A DNA stretch of 64,000 bases, taken from contig CAWDWP010000001.1 in NCBI GenBank assembly GCA_963806045.1, forward strand, positions 372,001 through 436,000, read 5' to 3'. Each line of letters begins with the position of its first letter. The first letter of the stretch is position 1. The stretch is from DATCHW01 sp963806045 (lineage in GTDB: Bacteria > Bacteroidota > Ignavibacteria > Tepidaquicellales > Tepidaquicellaceae). Below the pieces are notes generated by a model, which saw only the letters and a list, made by a program, of their open reading frames with translations, was not told where the DNA came from and did no database searches. This document shows positions 29,375 to 39,344 of the stretch, piece by piece. Position numbers and translations under genes: made by a program.

Positions 29375-30025
29375 ATGAGCCAGGATTATAAACCAACTGA
29401 AATTCCTCAAACAGAAACAAAACCCTTGATAAGCAAATACAACGGCGAAGGGAAAAATATAATTTTAGGTATTACCGGAACGAGCGGTGCAATATACGGA
29501 TTAAGAATGCTTCGTGCTCTGCTTTTAAATGAATTCAATGTGGATATGATACTTTCGGAATATGCCGTTTACTCCCTATATAAAGAATGCGGCATAGAAA
29601 TAAAGCAGTCAAATATTGCGGGATTATTCCCTGAAATTAATATTTCGAAATCTTCAATACATCTTCATAACAATCTTGACCTTAAATCTGAAATATTCTC
29701 AAATGATTACAACGCATTTGGTATGATAGTCAGTCCCTGCGCCAATAACTTTCTTGCTGGAATTGCGCACGGTGACAGTAAAACACTTATGGAAAAAGCT
29801 GCAGACTATGCTCTTTCATATTCAAGACCTTTGATTATAGTTCCAAGGGCTACTCCGGTTAACCGCACTCACCTGGAAAATATGATAAAGATAATTGATG
29901 CCGGAGGTAAAATAGTACCGGCGATGCCATGTTTCGAAAACAACCCGAAGAACTTTAACGATCTGGCAGATTACATTGCAGGGAAAGTGATTAACTTACT
30001 GGTCGGAAACAAGCTGGAATTTTAG
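29375..30025 (+). CDS. ubiX: UbiX-type flavin prenyltransferase
   Basis: A 216-residue protein. After a 28-residue leader it carries the flavodoxin-like fold: GITGTSGAIYGLRML (FMN phosphate loop, about 34-48), SPCANNFLAGIAHG (about 120-133) and PRATPVNRTHLENM (about 153-166), all in UbiX order. It makes prenylated FMN from FMN and dimethylallyl phosphate for UbiD-type decarboxylases; no ubiD is seen in this window. The gene is 28 bp after the permease-like gene and may be co-transcribed with it. Confidence 0.92.
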   Translation: MSQDYKPTEIPQTETKPLISKYNGEGKNIILGITGTSGAIYGLRMLRALLLNEFNVDMILSEYAVYSLYKECGIEIKQSNIAGLFPEINISKSSIHLHNNLDLKSEIFSNDYNAFGMIVSPCANNFLAGIAHGDSKTLMEKAADYALSYSRPLIIVPRATPVNRTHLENMIKIIDAGGKIVPAMPCFENNPKNFNDLADYIAGKVINLLVGNKLEF

Positions 30026-30057
30026 AATTTTGCAATCTTGGTAGTTTAATATTTATT

Positions 30058-30101
30058 CTTTGCGAACTTTGCGATTTTTCTCTTCGCTCTTTGCGGTTAA
30101 T
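30058..30101. repeat. Dispersed TTTGCG-rich intergenic repeat
   Basis: CTTTGCGAACTTTGCG is followed by a second half ending CTCTTTGCGGTTAA. Related wording appears, inverted, near 33079-33118 (AACCGCGAAGG...GCGCAAAG) and loosely near 54110-54150 (TTCTTTGTGTATCTTTGTG). It lies between convergent genes, with no coding potential. Confidence 0.5.
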
Positions 30102-30123
30102 GTTTAAATAGGCTTTATAAATT

Positions 30124-30513
30124 CTATAATTCCAGATGTTTCAGTTCAACATTCACTTCCCGGAATTTGGTTTCAATAAATTCCTTCATCCTCTCAGCGG
30201 AATAGACAGACCTGTGCTGACCACCTGTACATCCAAACGAAACCATTAAACTTGTAAAATCTCTTTCAACATAATTTTTGATTGCAGCAGAAATAATTTT
30301 TTTTACATCAGATAAAAATTCCTGCATTTCAAGTTTGGAGTCGAGTGTTTTTTTCACAGGTTCATCAATTCCCGTCATGCCCTGAAATCTTTGAATCTTT
30401 CCCGGATTATAAATAAATCTGCAATCGAAGACGAAACCTCCTCCGTTACCCGAGTCATCATCCGGAATTCCGGATTTAAAATAACTGAAAGAATATATTT
30501 TAACTGTAAGCAT
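30124..30513 (-). CDS. Stand-alone RapZ C-terminal domain protein
   Basis: A 129-residue protein matching only the C-terminal domain of RapZ/YvcJ. It has DCRFIYNPG (usually DxRFLPNP), a short helical part and CTGGQHRSVYSAERM, the family's most conserved segment. The N-terminal P-loop kinase part is absent. In RapZ this domain binds RNA and the amino-sugar precursor; single-domain versions are common in Bacteroidota and of unknown role. It lies 4 bp downstream of marC on the same strand. Confidence 0.88.
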   Translation of the reverse strand: MLTVKIYSFSYFKSGIPDDDSGNGGGFVFDCRFIYNPGKIQRFQGMTGIDEPVKKTLDSKLEMQEFLSDVKKIISAAIKNYVERDFTSLMVSFGCTGGQHRSVYSAERMKEFIETKFREVNVELKHLEL

Positions 30514-30517
30514 AAAT

Positions 30518-31144
30518 TTATTTTAATTGAAAAACCGCTTTAATGCCTTCGGTGATTAATCCGACTGCAATTGCGAGAATAAAAAATCCCATAATTCTGT
30601 TCAGAACTCCGACACCTGTTTTACCAAGTAATTTAAATAGCGGGGTTGCAAGTTTAAGGCAAATATAAGACGCTACCCCGATTAATATAATCCCGGCACT
30701 TGCTCCCAGATAAGAAATTATATTTTGTTCGTGGGATGATAAAGTTATAACTGCACCGATTGAACCCGGACCGCTGAGCATGGGGATCGCAAGCGGTGTG
30801 AAAGAGATATCGGATTTGGACTGGGATTCTGTGTCTTCTTCGCGCGAGAGTTTGCTTTTAGATGTAACCATTTCCCAGGCTGTATGTGCTATTATCAATC
30901 CCCCGGCAATTTTTAAAACATATATTGAAATACCGAAGAACCGCAATAACAACTCTCCAACAAAAAAGAAAACGATTAAAATAATTGCGACATTAATGGC
31001 AGTTTTCCGCGCCTGCTGAGCTCTGTAATCCGCTTCAAAATCAGAAGCAAGAGAAATAAAAACAGGAACAGCACCTATTGGATTTACCAAAGGAAATAAA
31101 GTTATAAAAGCAATTCCGGCAGAAGATAAAAAATTTTCTAACAA
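30518..31144 (-). CDS. MarC/UPF0056 family membrane protein
   Basis: A 208-residue protein with six helices in the MarC pattern: an N-terminal helix with FITLFPLVNPIGAVPVF, a helix with FGISIYVLKIAGGLI, a charged cytoplasmic loop (about 95-112), then PLAIPMLSGPGSIGAVITL, the family's signature. Function is unresolved; it was once linked to multiple antibiotic resistance and later placed with amino-acid transporters. It is followed after 4 bp by the RapZ-C gene. Confidence 0.9.
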   Translation of the reverse strand: MLENFLSSAGIAFITLFPLVNPIGAVPVFISLASDFEADYRAQQARKTAINVAIILIVFFFVGELLLRFFGISIYVLKIAGGLIIAHTAWEMVTSKSKLSREEDTESQSKSDISFTPLAIPMLSGPGSIGAVITLSSHEQNIISYLGASAGIILIGVASYICLKLATPLFKLLGKTGVGVLNRIMGFFILAIAVGLITEGIKAVFQLK

Positions 31145-31217
31145 CCTGATTAAGTTTTATTTGAACAATTGAAACAAATTATATGAATAGTATAAATCAA
31201 ATTTAATATATTTTTGT

Positions 31218-31985
31218 TTAAAAACCATAAATCGTGAATCCGCCATCAACACTTATACATTGCCCTGTAATATAAGATGAAGCGGGCATTGAAAGAAAAG
31301 CTGCTGTGGAAGCGATCTCTTCCGGTTTGCCAATTCTTCGCATCGGAGTTCGTTTGATAACTTCATCATAATACTCTTTTACATTTAGTACAGGTTCTGT
31401 AAGGGGAGTTTTAATATACCATGGTGCAATTGAGTTTACTCTTATATTATCCGGTGCCCATTCGACTGCAAGATTTTTTGTCAACTGAATAACTGCTGCT
31501 TTTGACATTGCATAAGGAGCACCTGTTCTGATATGTGTAAGCCCGGAAACCGATACAATATTAACAATGCAGCCGGACTCAGATTTTATTAAAAACGGAT
31601 AAGCTAACCTGCAATTGGCGAAAGTTGCTTTAAGATTTGTATCCATAAGAAAATTGAATTCATCATCACCGTAATCAATAACTTTTTTCCTTATATTGAA
31701 GCCAACATTATTAATCAGAATATCAAAAGAATCCCAGACTTTTTTAATTTCATCGAACATTTTTATTCTGTCATCTTTCTTGCTCATATCGCCCGCGAAC
31801 CCATAAACTTTGTTTTTGTTAACTGAATATTCTTTCAATTGTTTGTTGAGGATATCTTCGCCTCTAGCAACAATAAATATTTCAGCCCCAAGAGAAATAA
31901 ATTCTTTAGCAATTGCCTGTCCTATTCCTCTTGTCGCACCGGTTATAAGGGCTTTTTTATTTTTAAGATTCCATTTATCGATCAT
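31218..31985 (-). CDS. Short-chain dehydrogenase/reductase (tropinone-reductase-like)
   Basis: A 255-residue classical SDR: nucleotide motif GATRGIGQAIA (about 16-26), the NNVG motif at about 91-94, catalytic Ser (VSVSG, about 145), YAMSKAAV (Tyr and Lys about 158-162) and the C-terminal GQCISVDGGFTIYGF. It oxidises or reduces an alcohol/ketone with NAD(P). The sequence is closest in style to tropinone-reductase-like and gluconate 5-dehydrogenase-like SDRs, but the substrate cannot be named. It is a single gene with no obvious partner. Confidence 0.9.
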   Translation of the reverse strand: MIDKWNLKNKKALITGATRGIGQAIAKEFISLGAEIFIVARGEDILNKQLKEYSVNKNKVYGFAGDMSKKDDRIKMFDEIKKVWDSFDILINNVGFNIRKKVIDYGDDEFNFLMDTNLKATFANCRLAYPFLIKSESGCIVNIVSVSGLTHIRTGAPYAMSKAAVIQLTKNLAVEWAPDNIRVNSIAPWYIKTPLTEPVLNVKEYYDEVIKRTPMRRIGKPEEIASTAAFLSMPASSYITGQCISVDGGFTIYGF

Positions 31986-32054
31986 AATTAATAACTGAAA
32001 TTATATAGTTTTAATATTATGAAATTTTTCCATTAATGTAAACACTTTATTCGT

Positions 32055-32837
32055 TTATATTCCGGTAATGAATTTGTTAAGAATTAATTTAAAAGGTTCC
32101 GGAGATATAGTTGCATACCCTTGATATGGATGGTCAAGAACATATATCAGATAAAAAAGCAAAACATTAATAACAATGAATGACGCAATCAGGGATAAAT
32201 GTGCTGCCCGGTTTTTGGTGGTAAAAAAATAAGTATAACTCACAGATATTAAAGCACATATTATTAACACAATCCAGATTACACCGGGAGTAGTCTGGTC
32301 CATATCCAAAATCCTTAATCTCCTGTGCTGGCTGACCAGGTTTAACTTTTCAATAGAGACCTCGTAAAAATATGTATTGGTAATTTTTGAAACAGGAATC
32401 CGGGAATATGAATCCCATAAATCATCCAAAGCAATCATCGCTTTCCGGCTTGATTCTCCTTTTGCCATCAGGGGCCACTCATCGTCAATAACAGTTTTGG
32501 TATATTCTACTAATTTATCTGTAACGATAGTTTTAATCGAATCAGGTAAAGTCCTTGTATCACGATAAAAATTTGATAAATAAGTTGACTCGTCCATTAC
32601 GTGCTGTTGAGCTTTTTCATAATCATACCAGTTTGAATAAACCACGAAAGCAATCAGTACTCCATAAGTTACGGAGAACGCATTAAATATATAACTCGCG
32701 ACCGTGTGGTTTTCGGACAAACTCTCGTGCGAAAATAACTTCCTGATAATAAGAAATCCTATAAATGTAATTATGAGACTTATAGCGAGTACTACAAGTA
32801 TTTCAATAATCAAAGGCATAATTATTAAAGATGTCAT
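32055..32837 (-). CDS. DUF4239 (bestrophin-like) membrane protein
   Basis: A 260-residue protein with two N-terminal helices (about 8-30, 45-65), a long soluble helix-rich part (about 70-170) and two C-terminal helices (about 180-200, 212-232). The segment FSVTYGVLIAFVVYSNWYDYE at about 52-72 is typical of DUF4239, a family distantly compared to bestrophin channels. Function is unknown. The gene stands alone before a repeat-rich spacer. Confidence 0.75.
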   Translation of the reverse strand: MTSLIIMPLIIEILVVLAISLIITFIGFLIIRKLFSHESLSENHTVASYIFNAFSVTYGVLIAFVVYSNWYDYEKAQQHVMDESTYLSNFYRDTRTLPDSIKTIVTDKLVEYTKTVIDDEWPLMAKGESSRKAMIALDDLWDSYSRIPVSKITNTYFYEVSIEKLNLVSQHRRLRILDMDQTTPGVIWIVLIICALISVSYTYFFTTKNRAAHLSLIASFIVINVLLFYLIYVLDHPYQGYATISPEPFKLILNKFITGI

Positions 32838-33303
32838 ATAAAGGTATTAAGACATTCGAAAAATAAGTTTGTTAAAGTTAATGATTTAGAGGTAAACTTT
32901 AAAATCAAATAAATATCACTGAAAAAAACTGATTCAAATGATTTCGCTGAGGCTTTGCTTTTGTTGAACATTCAATTACAGAGTTAAAGGGACAGGATTA
33001 ACGGGATAAACAGGAAACATTATCAGAATCCAGAAAAAACACACACTTAACACTAAGATCACTAATAACACGAAGAAAAGAAAAATTAACCGCGAAGGAA
33101 TAGGAGTAGGCGCAAAGAATAATTAATAATTAGTAATTAATAATTAATAATTAAAAGAAAGAAGAATCACTGAAAAAACTGATTCAAATGAATCATTGAA
33201 AAAACTGATTCAAATGAATCATTGAAAAAACTGATTTAAAAGAATCATTGAACTGATTCAAAAGAATCACTGAAAAATCTGATTCAAATGTTGTAAAGCT
33301 GTG
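32838..33303. other. Repeat-rich intergenic spacer
   Basis: It holds no gene. From left to right: a single copy of the 26-bp unit near 32915-32940; a GGACAGGATTAACGGGATAAA type repeat (about 32990-33012); a TTTGCG-family fragment (33079-33118); an AT-only stretch of ATTAATA repeats (33120-33154); and a five-unit tandem array (33165-33290). Confidence 0.75.
33165..33290. repeat. 26-bp tandem repeat array, five units
   Basis: Units at 33165, 33191, 33217, 33243 (22 bp, four A lost) and 33265 follow the pattern AATCAYTGAAAAAACTGATT then CAAATG. The joint between units (GATTC-AAAT-GAATC) is an inverted repeat. There are no spacers, so it is not CRISPR. It lies 14 bp downstream of the methyltransferase stop on that gene's strand. 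Confidence 0.88.
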
Positions 33304-34152
33304 TTACTTTTTTGTTGCTACAACTTCAAGATATTCTGCATCTATGGTTACAGAACCGGTTTTAGAGATATTATTCTCAATATAAAGTTCAGTTAACTCG
33401 TTTTTAAACTTTATCCTGCTCTCACTATCCAGAAGTTCAAATAATTTATTCGTCGGACCAAAATATTTTATAAAATGTTCAGCAACCTCTCGTTCATGCA
33501 TAGGAACAATCCATCTCGCCATTCTGCGGTTTAGTATTAAATCCGATACATAACTGCCAAACCTTTCCTTTACGGCAGATTCGGTGCCCCAGATGATTGG
33601 TGAAGGCATTCCGGGAGGGGGAGGCATATATGAAGCGCCCAGTTTAAAAAATCTTCCCACAAATCCTTCAGGTGTCCAGTTAGCCATTGCAACGGTACCG
33701 CCGGGTTTACAAACTCTTATTAGTTCCCTTGTCGTAATATCCGGACGCGGACAAAACATTGCACCGAACATAGTAACGACAAAATCAAATTCATTATTTG
33801 GATATGGCATTGATTCCGCATCTCCGACATCAAATTCTATATCGAGATTTTCTGTTTCAGCTTTTTTCTTTGCCTGTTTTATCAAAGCGGGAACAAAATC
33901 CAGACCGGTTACCTGAGCACCTGTTTTCGCAGCAGGAATTGCCAGATTACCGGTTCCGCAGGCAACGTCTAGAACTTTGGAATCCGGTTTAATATTAAGC
34001 CTGCTAATGAAATCAATTCCTTCGGATTCAATAATTTTAGCAATAACTCCAAAATCACCTGCCGACCATATTTCTTTCATCTTTTCCTTAATTACGAACA
34101 ATTGGGGTGTTGAATCTTTCATTTTGCTTGTCTCCTTTTTTATTTCGTACAA
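33304..34152 (-). CDS. Class I SAM-dependent methyltransferase
   Basis: A 282-residue protein with the Rossmann methyltransferase motifs: VLDVACGTGNLAIPAA (SAM glycine loop, about 60-75), VTGLDFVPALI (acidic residue for the ribose), DAESMPYPNNEFDFV and RVCKPGGTVAMANW. It belongs to the UbiE/type 11 methyltransferase group; the substrate is not evident. The start at 34152 gives MYEIKKETSKMKD; an internal ATG at residue 11 is also possible. It is divergent from the purine locus, with 127 bp between. Confidence 0.88.
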   Translation of the reverse strand: MYEIKKETSKMKDSTPQLFVIKEKMKEIWSAGDFGVIAKIIESEGIDFISRLNIKPDSKVLDVACGTGNLAIPAAKTGAQVTGLDFVPALIKQAKKKAETENLDIEFDVGDAESMPYPNNEFDFVVTMFGAMFCPRPDITTRELIRVCKPGGTVAMANWTPEGFVGRFFKLGASYMPPPPGMPSPIIWGTESAVKERFGSYVSDLILNRRMARWIVPMHEREVAEHFIKYFGPTNKLFELLDSESRIKFKNELTELYIENNISKTGSVTIDAEYLEVVATKK

Positions 34153-34279
34153 TTAGAACTTTGAACAAATAATCTTCGAAAAAAATTCGTGATTCCACCT
34201 ATTTTCTAAAGAGGAAGAATAGAGAAAAAACCTGGGTTTAATCGCTTTTGCATTTAATTAAATTTTTGTTTTTGGTTTA

Positions 34280-35728
34280 TTGAGTGATGATACAAACAAA
34301 GTTTTCCGAATGAGGTTTATACTTAATAGTGATATTATTAATACGGATGTCCATCCTGCAACTTCACTCCTTGACTTCATCAGACGAAATCAAAACCTGA
34401 AAGGAACAAAGGAAGGATGCAGAGAGGGGGATTGCGGTGCCTGTACAGTGCTGATTGGTGAGCTGAATGGAAAAGAAATTGAATATAAAAATGTAAATTC
34501 ATGCTTAGTTCCTATAGGAGATATGAATGGCAAACACGTAATTACAATAGAAGGTCTGAACAAGTCAGAGCTGACAAATTTCCAGAATGAAATGGTAAAC
34601 GAAGGCGGAACACAATGCGGATTCTGCACACCGGGATTTATTGTTTCATTTTCGGGTTATTTACTGGCTAATAAAAGATACAATTTCGATGAAGCAATTG
34701 ATTTTCTCGGCGGTAATATCTGCAGATGCACCGGTCATGGGACAATAAAAAAAGCTGTAACCAATTCATTAAATTTTATTAATGCATCCACTCCTGTTAA
34801 CGGTGAAAACAAGTTAAATTATCTTTGCAGATTAAACCTGATTCCCGATTATATAAAAGATATTCCGGAATTAATAAAATCCATCAATAGTGGCAAGAAT
34901 ACAAATTTTGTTAAAAACAATTCTGAAGTTATAAGTGGAGGAACGGATATACTGGTACAGCGGTGGGATGAATTATTAAAAAAGGAAATATCTTTAATTT
35001 TCAAAACCGGAGATAAAGACAATATTACACTGACAAACGGAGTTTGCACAATTAAGGCAACTACTACAGTAAGTGAAATTGAAGAATCAAAAGAGTTAAA
35101 TAAAATAATTCCCGGGTTAAAAGAATTTCTGAGTCTGTTCGGTTCACGCCCTATAAAAAACCGTGCGACACCCGGAGGAAATATAAACAATGCTTCACCA
35201 ATCGGAGATATGACGAATATTTTTCTTGCACTTAATTCTAAAATTATATTAAAGAGCGAAAAAACAAAAAGAGAAATATTTCTGAAAGATTATTACAAAG
35301 GGTACAAAACCCTCGACAGAAAAAATGGTGAACTAATCAGTGAAATAATATTTACTATTCCCGGAAAAAATGCAAAGTTCAATTTTGAAAAAGTTTCGAA
35401 GAGAATCCACCTCGATATTGCAAGTGTAAATTCTTCTATACTAATAGAAGTTAAAAACGGGTATATAATAAAGGCTCATATTTCGGCAGGAGGCATCGCA
35501 CCTATTCCGCTTTATCTGAAAGACACATCACAATATTTAACAGGAAAAGATTTGAACAAAGATTCGATAAAAGAAGCTGCTTCGATTGCCATGCAGGAAA
35601 TTTCTCCGATAAGCGATGCGAGGGGAAGTGCGGAGTATAAAAGGTTATTACTAAGGCAATTGATTTATGCTCATTTTTTAAAATTATATCCCGATGCTGT
35701 GAAGGCAGAGGAGTTATTGCATGCATAA
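34280..35728 (+). CDS. xdhA: Xanthine dehydrogenase small subunit (2Fe-2S + FAD domains)
   Basis: A 482-residue protein. The N-terminal ferredoxin domain has CREGDCGAC, and the helical second cluster domain has CGFCTPGF and CRCTGHG. A FAD domain follows (about 190-480), with SGGTDILVQRW and GGNINNASPIGDM as in CoxM/XdhA. It passes electrons from the molybdenum site to FAD and NAD. The TTG at 34280 gives ten extra residues; the ATG at 34310 (MRFILN) looks like the more natural start. It overlaps the large-subunit gene by 8 bp. First gene of the purine locus. Confidence 0.92.
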   Translation: MSDDTNKVFRMRFILNSDIINTDVHPATSLLDFIRRNQNLKGTKEGCREGDCGACTVLIGELNGKEIEYKNVNSCLVPIGDMNGKHVITIEGLNKSELTNFQNEMVNEGGTQCGFCTPGFIVSFSGYLLANKRYNFDEAIDFLGGNICRCTGHGTIKKAVTNSLNFINASTPVNGENKLNYLCRLNLIPDYIKDIPELIKSINSGKNTNFVKNNSEVISGGTDILVQRWDELLKKEISLIFKTGDKDNITLTNGVCTIKATTTVSEIEESKELNKIIPGLKEFLSLFGSRPIKNRATPGGNINNASPIGDMTNIFLALNSKIILKSEKTKREIFLKDYYKGYKTLDRKNGELISEIIFTIPGKNAKFNFEKVSKRIHLDIASVNSSILIEVKNGYIIKAHISAGGIAPIPLYLKDTSQYLTGKDLNKDSIKEAASIAMQEISPISDARGSAEYKRLLLRQLIYAHFLKLYPDAVKAEELLHA

Positions 35729-37974
35729 TACGGATTCCATAAAACATACACGTGGGGAGTCTGTATTTATAGATGATATGACTGTGCCGGAAGGAACATT
35801 GCACGGAGCGGTTTTTTATTCACCGGTCGCACACGGAATAATCAGAAAGCTGGATTTATCGGAAGCGGAAAAAATTCCGGGTGTAAAAGGAATATTAACA
35901 TTTAAAGATATTCCCGGAGAGAACCAGATAGGGGGAATAATAAAAGATGAAAATCTGCTTGCAGAGGATGTAGTAGAATTTATCGGTCAACCTATAGCTT
36001 TAGTTGTTGCGAATAACTGGATAACTGCGAGAGAAGCGGTAAAGAAAATCAAAATTGACATAGAGGAAAAAGAAGCCATACTCGATGCGAGGACAGCATT
36101 CAAAAAAAACAGTTTGATAATGCCGCCAAGGATATTTACGGCGGGGGATATAAATGAAACCTGGGAGAAATGTGATGTGATAGTGGAAGGGCGCGTGGAT
36201 TCAGGTTCGCAGGAGCATTTGTATCTTGAAACTCAGGGTGCCGTTGCGATACCTGCTGAAAGCGAAAGCATGAGAATATTTTCCGCGACACAGAATCCAA
36301 GTGCGATACAAAGAACGGCGGCTGCGGTTTTAAATGTAACGCAAAACAAAATTGAATGTGAAGTATTACGGCTGGGCGGAGCATTTGGCGGAAAAGAGGA
36401 CCAGGCAACTGCGTGGGCAGTGCTTGCTGCTCTCGGTGCAGCGAAATTCAAAAAGCCGGTAAAACTAATTCTGCTCAGGCACGATGATATGATTGCGACA
36501 GGAAAGAGGCATCCATACAGCTCTGATTTCAAGATAGGACTGAAGAATGACGGAAAGATTTTAGCATACGAAGTAACATATTACCAGGATGCCGGAGCTG
36601 CTGCGGATTTATCACCTGCAATACTTGACAGGACATTATTCCACGCAACTAACAGTTATTTTATTCCGAACGTAAAAGCTACGGCATATTGCTGTAAAAC
36701 AAATCTTGTTCCGAATACGGCATTCCGCGGATTCGGAGGACCGCAGGGAATGTTTGTAATGGAATCGGCTATCTACAAGTCAGCGGAAAAAATGGGGATG
36801 GATGTTAACGTGATTCAGGAAAAAAATATTCTGAAAGAAGGTGATGAATTTCCATACGGTCAAAAATCAGAAAATTGCAATGCCGGAAAATGCTGGACTC
36901 AAGCTGTCAGCAAATTCAAGCTTGATGAAGTAAAAAAGAAAACCTCAGAATTCAACTCTGAAAATAATATTTTGAAAAAAGGATTCGCTTTAATGCCGAT
37001 TTGTTTTGGGATATCCTTTACGAATACACCGATGAACAGAGCAGGAGCACTTGTGCATATTTATACAGACGGAAGTGTCGGGGTGAGTACAGGGGCAATA
37101 GAGATGGGGCAAGGCGTAAATATGAAAATGAGACAGGTGGCAGCGAATATATTTTCAATAAATATAGATAAAGTAAAAATTGAGCCTACAAACACAACAA
37201 GAGTTGCAAACACATCACCAACGGCAGCAAGCAGCGGAGCTGACCTGAATGGAAAAGCAACGGAAATGGCTTGCAGCGAGATTCTCAGCAGGCTTAAAAA
37301 ATCAGCAGCAGATATTTTGGAAGAAGAAAATGAGAACAGTATAAGTTTTGTCGATGAGGTGGTTTGTGTTGCTGGAAAGCCAATTTCATTGAAGTGGAAA
37401 GATTTTATATCCGAAGCAAATCTAAGAAGAGTGAATCTTTCCTCTTATGCATATTATGCAACACCGGGAATACATTTTGACAGGGTGAGCAACAAAGGTA
37501 AACCTTTTGCATATCACGTTTACGGGACCGCTTTAATTGAGGCAACGATTGACTGCATCAGGGGGACATATAAAATAAATTCGGTGAAAGCAGTTCACGA
37601 TTTTGGAACGAGCCTGAACAGGGTAATAGACAGAGGGCAGGCTGAGGGTGCGCTAATGCAGGGTTTAGGGTGGATGACAACTGAAGAAATATTGCATGAT
37701 GCAAAAGGGAAACTGATTACCGATACATTATCGACATATAAAGTGCCGGATATTAATTTCATACCGGATGAACTTGAAATTGCACTTTCTTGAAAATTCA
37801 GAAAACCCCCTGGGCATTTTCAATTCGAAAGCAATCGGGGAACCGCCGTTTATGTATGGGATAGGGGCATATTTCGCTCTGCTTAATGCGATGAAGTCAT
37901 TCAGGAAAGATTTGAAATATAAATTTGATGCCCCGATGACTGCGGAAAAAGTATTGATGACGATGTATAGTTGA
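35721..37974 (+). CDS. xdhB: Xanthine dehydrogenase molybdenum-binding subunit, frameshifted near the end
   Basis: A protein of about 750 residues in two frames, 35721-37793 and 37768-37974. A one-base shift near 37783 breaks ELEIA-FLENSENPLGIFN. Domain order is that of XdhB: N-terminal hammerhead domain (RGESVFIDDM), then molybdopterin-binding GGAFGGKEDQA, FRGFGGPQGMF, EMGQGVNMKMRQ and the last segment KAIGEPPFMYGIG, whose Glu is the conserved active-site base. It hydroxylates purines (hypoxanthine/xanthine) or, run in reverse, reduces urate. With one base restored the protein is complete, so it is probably functional. Confidence 0.9.
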
Positions 37975-38098
37975 GTATTAAAATATTATCACTCACGCTA
38001 AATTTATCAATCAAAAACACTCTTATACTTTATAATTCCCGTTTATTTGTGGTAATATTCAGTTATTTTTATAGTCCATTTTAAAAACAATTTTGATT

Positions 38099-39300
38099 AT
38101 GCAAGAATTTACTACGAAAATAAGAGAATTATCAGAGAAGTATAGTGATTATACTGCGAACAACTTGTCTAAGATTGTTAAAATCAAATCACTTAGCACA
38201 GGCGAAAAGGAAGTCTGTTTGGAATTAAAACACCAGATGGAAGAGGCGGGTTTTGATGAAGTTGAAATTGACGGACTGGGAAATGTGATAGGCAGAATCG
38301 GAAACGGAAAGAAAATTCTTGCGATAGACGCTCATATTGATACTGTTGATACAGGAAATCTTTCCAACTGGAGTTTAAACCCATTTTCCGGAAAGATAGA
38401 AAACGGATTTGTTCACGGACGCGGGTCAGTTGACCAAAAAGGCGGAGCTGCAGCGATGATTACAGCAGGGAAAATTTTAAAAGACCTGAAATTTGATAAA
38501 GACGTGACTGATTTACTTTATCTTTTACTGTAATGGAAGAAGATTGCGATGGCTTGTGCTGGAAATATATAATTGAAGAAGACAAGATTAAACCGGACAT
38601 TGTAATTATTACCGAACCAACAAATTGCGGAATATCTACGCGGTCAGCGGGGAAGAATGGAAATTAATGTTATCTTTCAAAGGGCTTTCATCACACGGTT
38701 CCGCTCCGGAAAGAGGAAAAAATGCAATTTATATGGCGTCAAATATTTCACTTGAAATTGAAAAACTAAATGAAAGATTAGCAAATGATGAATTTCTTGG
38801 AAAAGGATCTATTACAATTTCGGAATTTGTTTCTGCAAGTCCGTCACTTTGTGCTGTTTCAGATTTTGCAAGGATTCATCTTGGACAGAAGACTTACCTG
38901 GGGAGAAGATAAAAGAATTGCCGTAAAAGAAATTGAAGAACTTGTAAAAAATTGAATGCAAAGGTGAAAGCACTTGATTATAATGAGAAAGCATATACAG
39001 GTTTGAAATACGGAATGGAGAAATATTATCCGACATGGAAGCTGGAAGAAAATCACAATGCGGTTTCAAACCGGGAGTGAAAACTTATAAAGATTTATTT
39101 GGTAAAAATCCGGTGGTTGATAAATGGACATTCTCAACGAATGGAGTTGTGATAAATGGAATTTACGGAATACCGTGAATAGGTTTTGGTCCGGGAAATG
39201 AAGTATTTGCTCATGCACCGGATGAAAAATTACCGGTTGATGATTTGGTAAAAGCATCTGCATTTTATATATTTTTGCGATGTATGAATATTTAGTTTAA
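38099..39300 (+). pseudogene. ygeY: YgeY-type M20 hydrolase, heavily frameshifted
   Basis: The pieces read as one YgeY protein of about 400 residues. 38099-38533 holds the M20 metal site (IDAHIDTVDTGN, GRGSVDQKGGAAAM). A stretch to 38640 has VMEEDCDG and IITEPTNCG. 38625-38912 has SSHGSAPERGKNAIYMAS. Remnants after 38912 read DRRLTWGED, GMEKYYPTW, GVKTYKDLFG and FGPGNEVFAHAPDE. At least five indels and an in-frame TGA (39178) interrupt it. YgeY is a deacetylase/peptidase-like enzyme thought to remove a carbamoyl or ureido group in purine breakdown. The TTG at 38093 is an alternative start. The density of lesions is far above the rest of the window. Confidence 0.8.
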
Positions 39301-39344
39301 CTACTCGGACAATAATTATTAGGACACAATAAAATATATATTTT

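Noticed and set aside
33165..33290. CRISPR array
   Set aside because: Units are 26 bp and follow each other with no spacers, and no cas gene is seen.
39160..39200. In-frame TGA in the YgeY-like gene as a selenocysteine codon
   Set aside because: The pathway is selenium-linked, but the surrounding gene has many indels and another stop lies in ygeW. The TGA sits where relatives have an ordinary residue, and no selenocysteine insertion hairpin was recognised.
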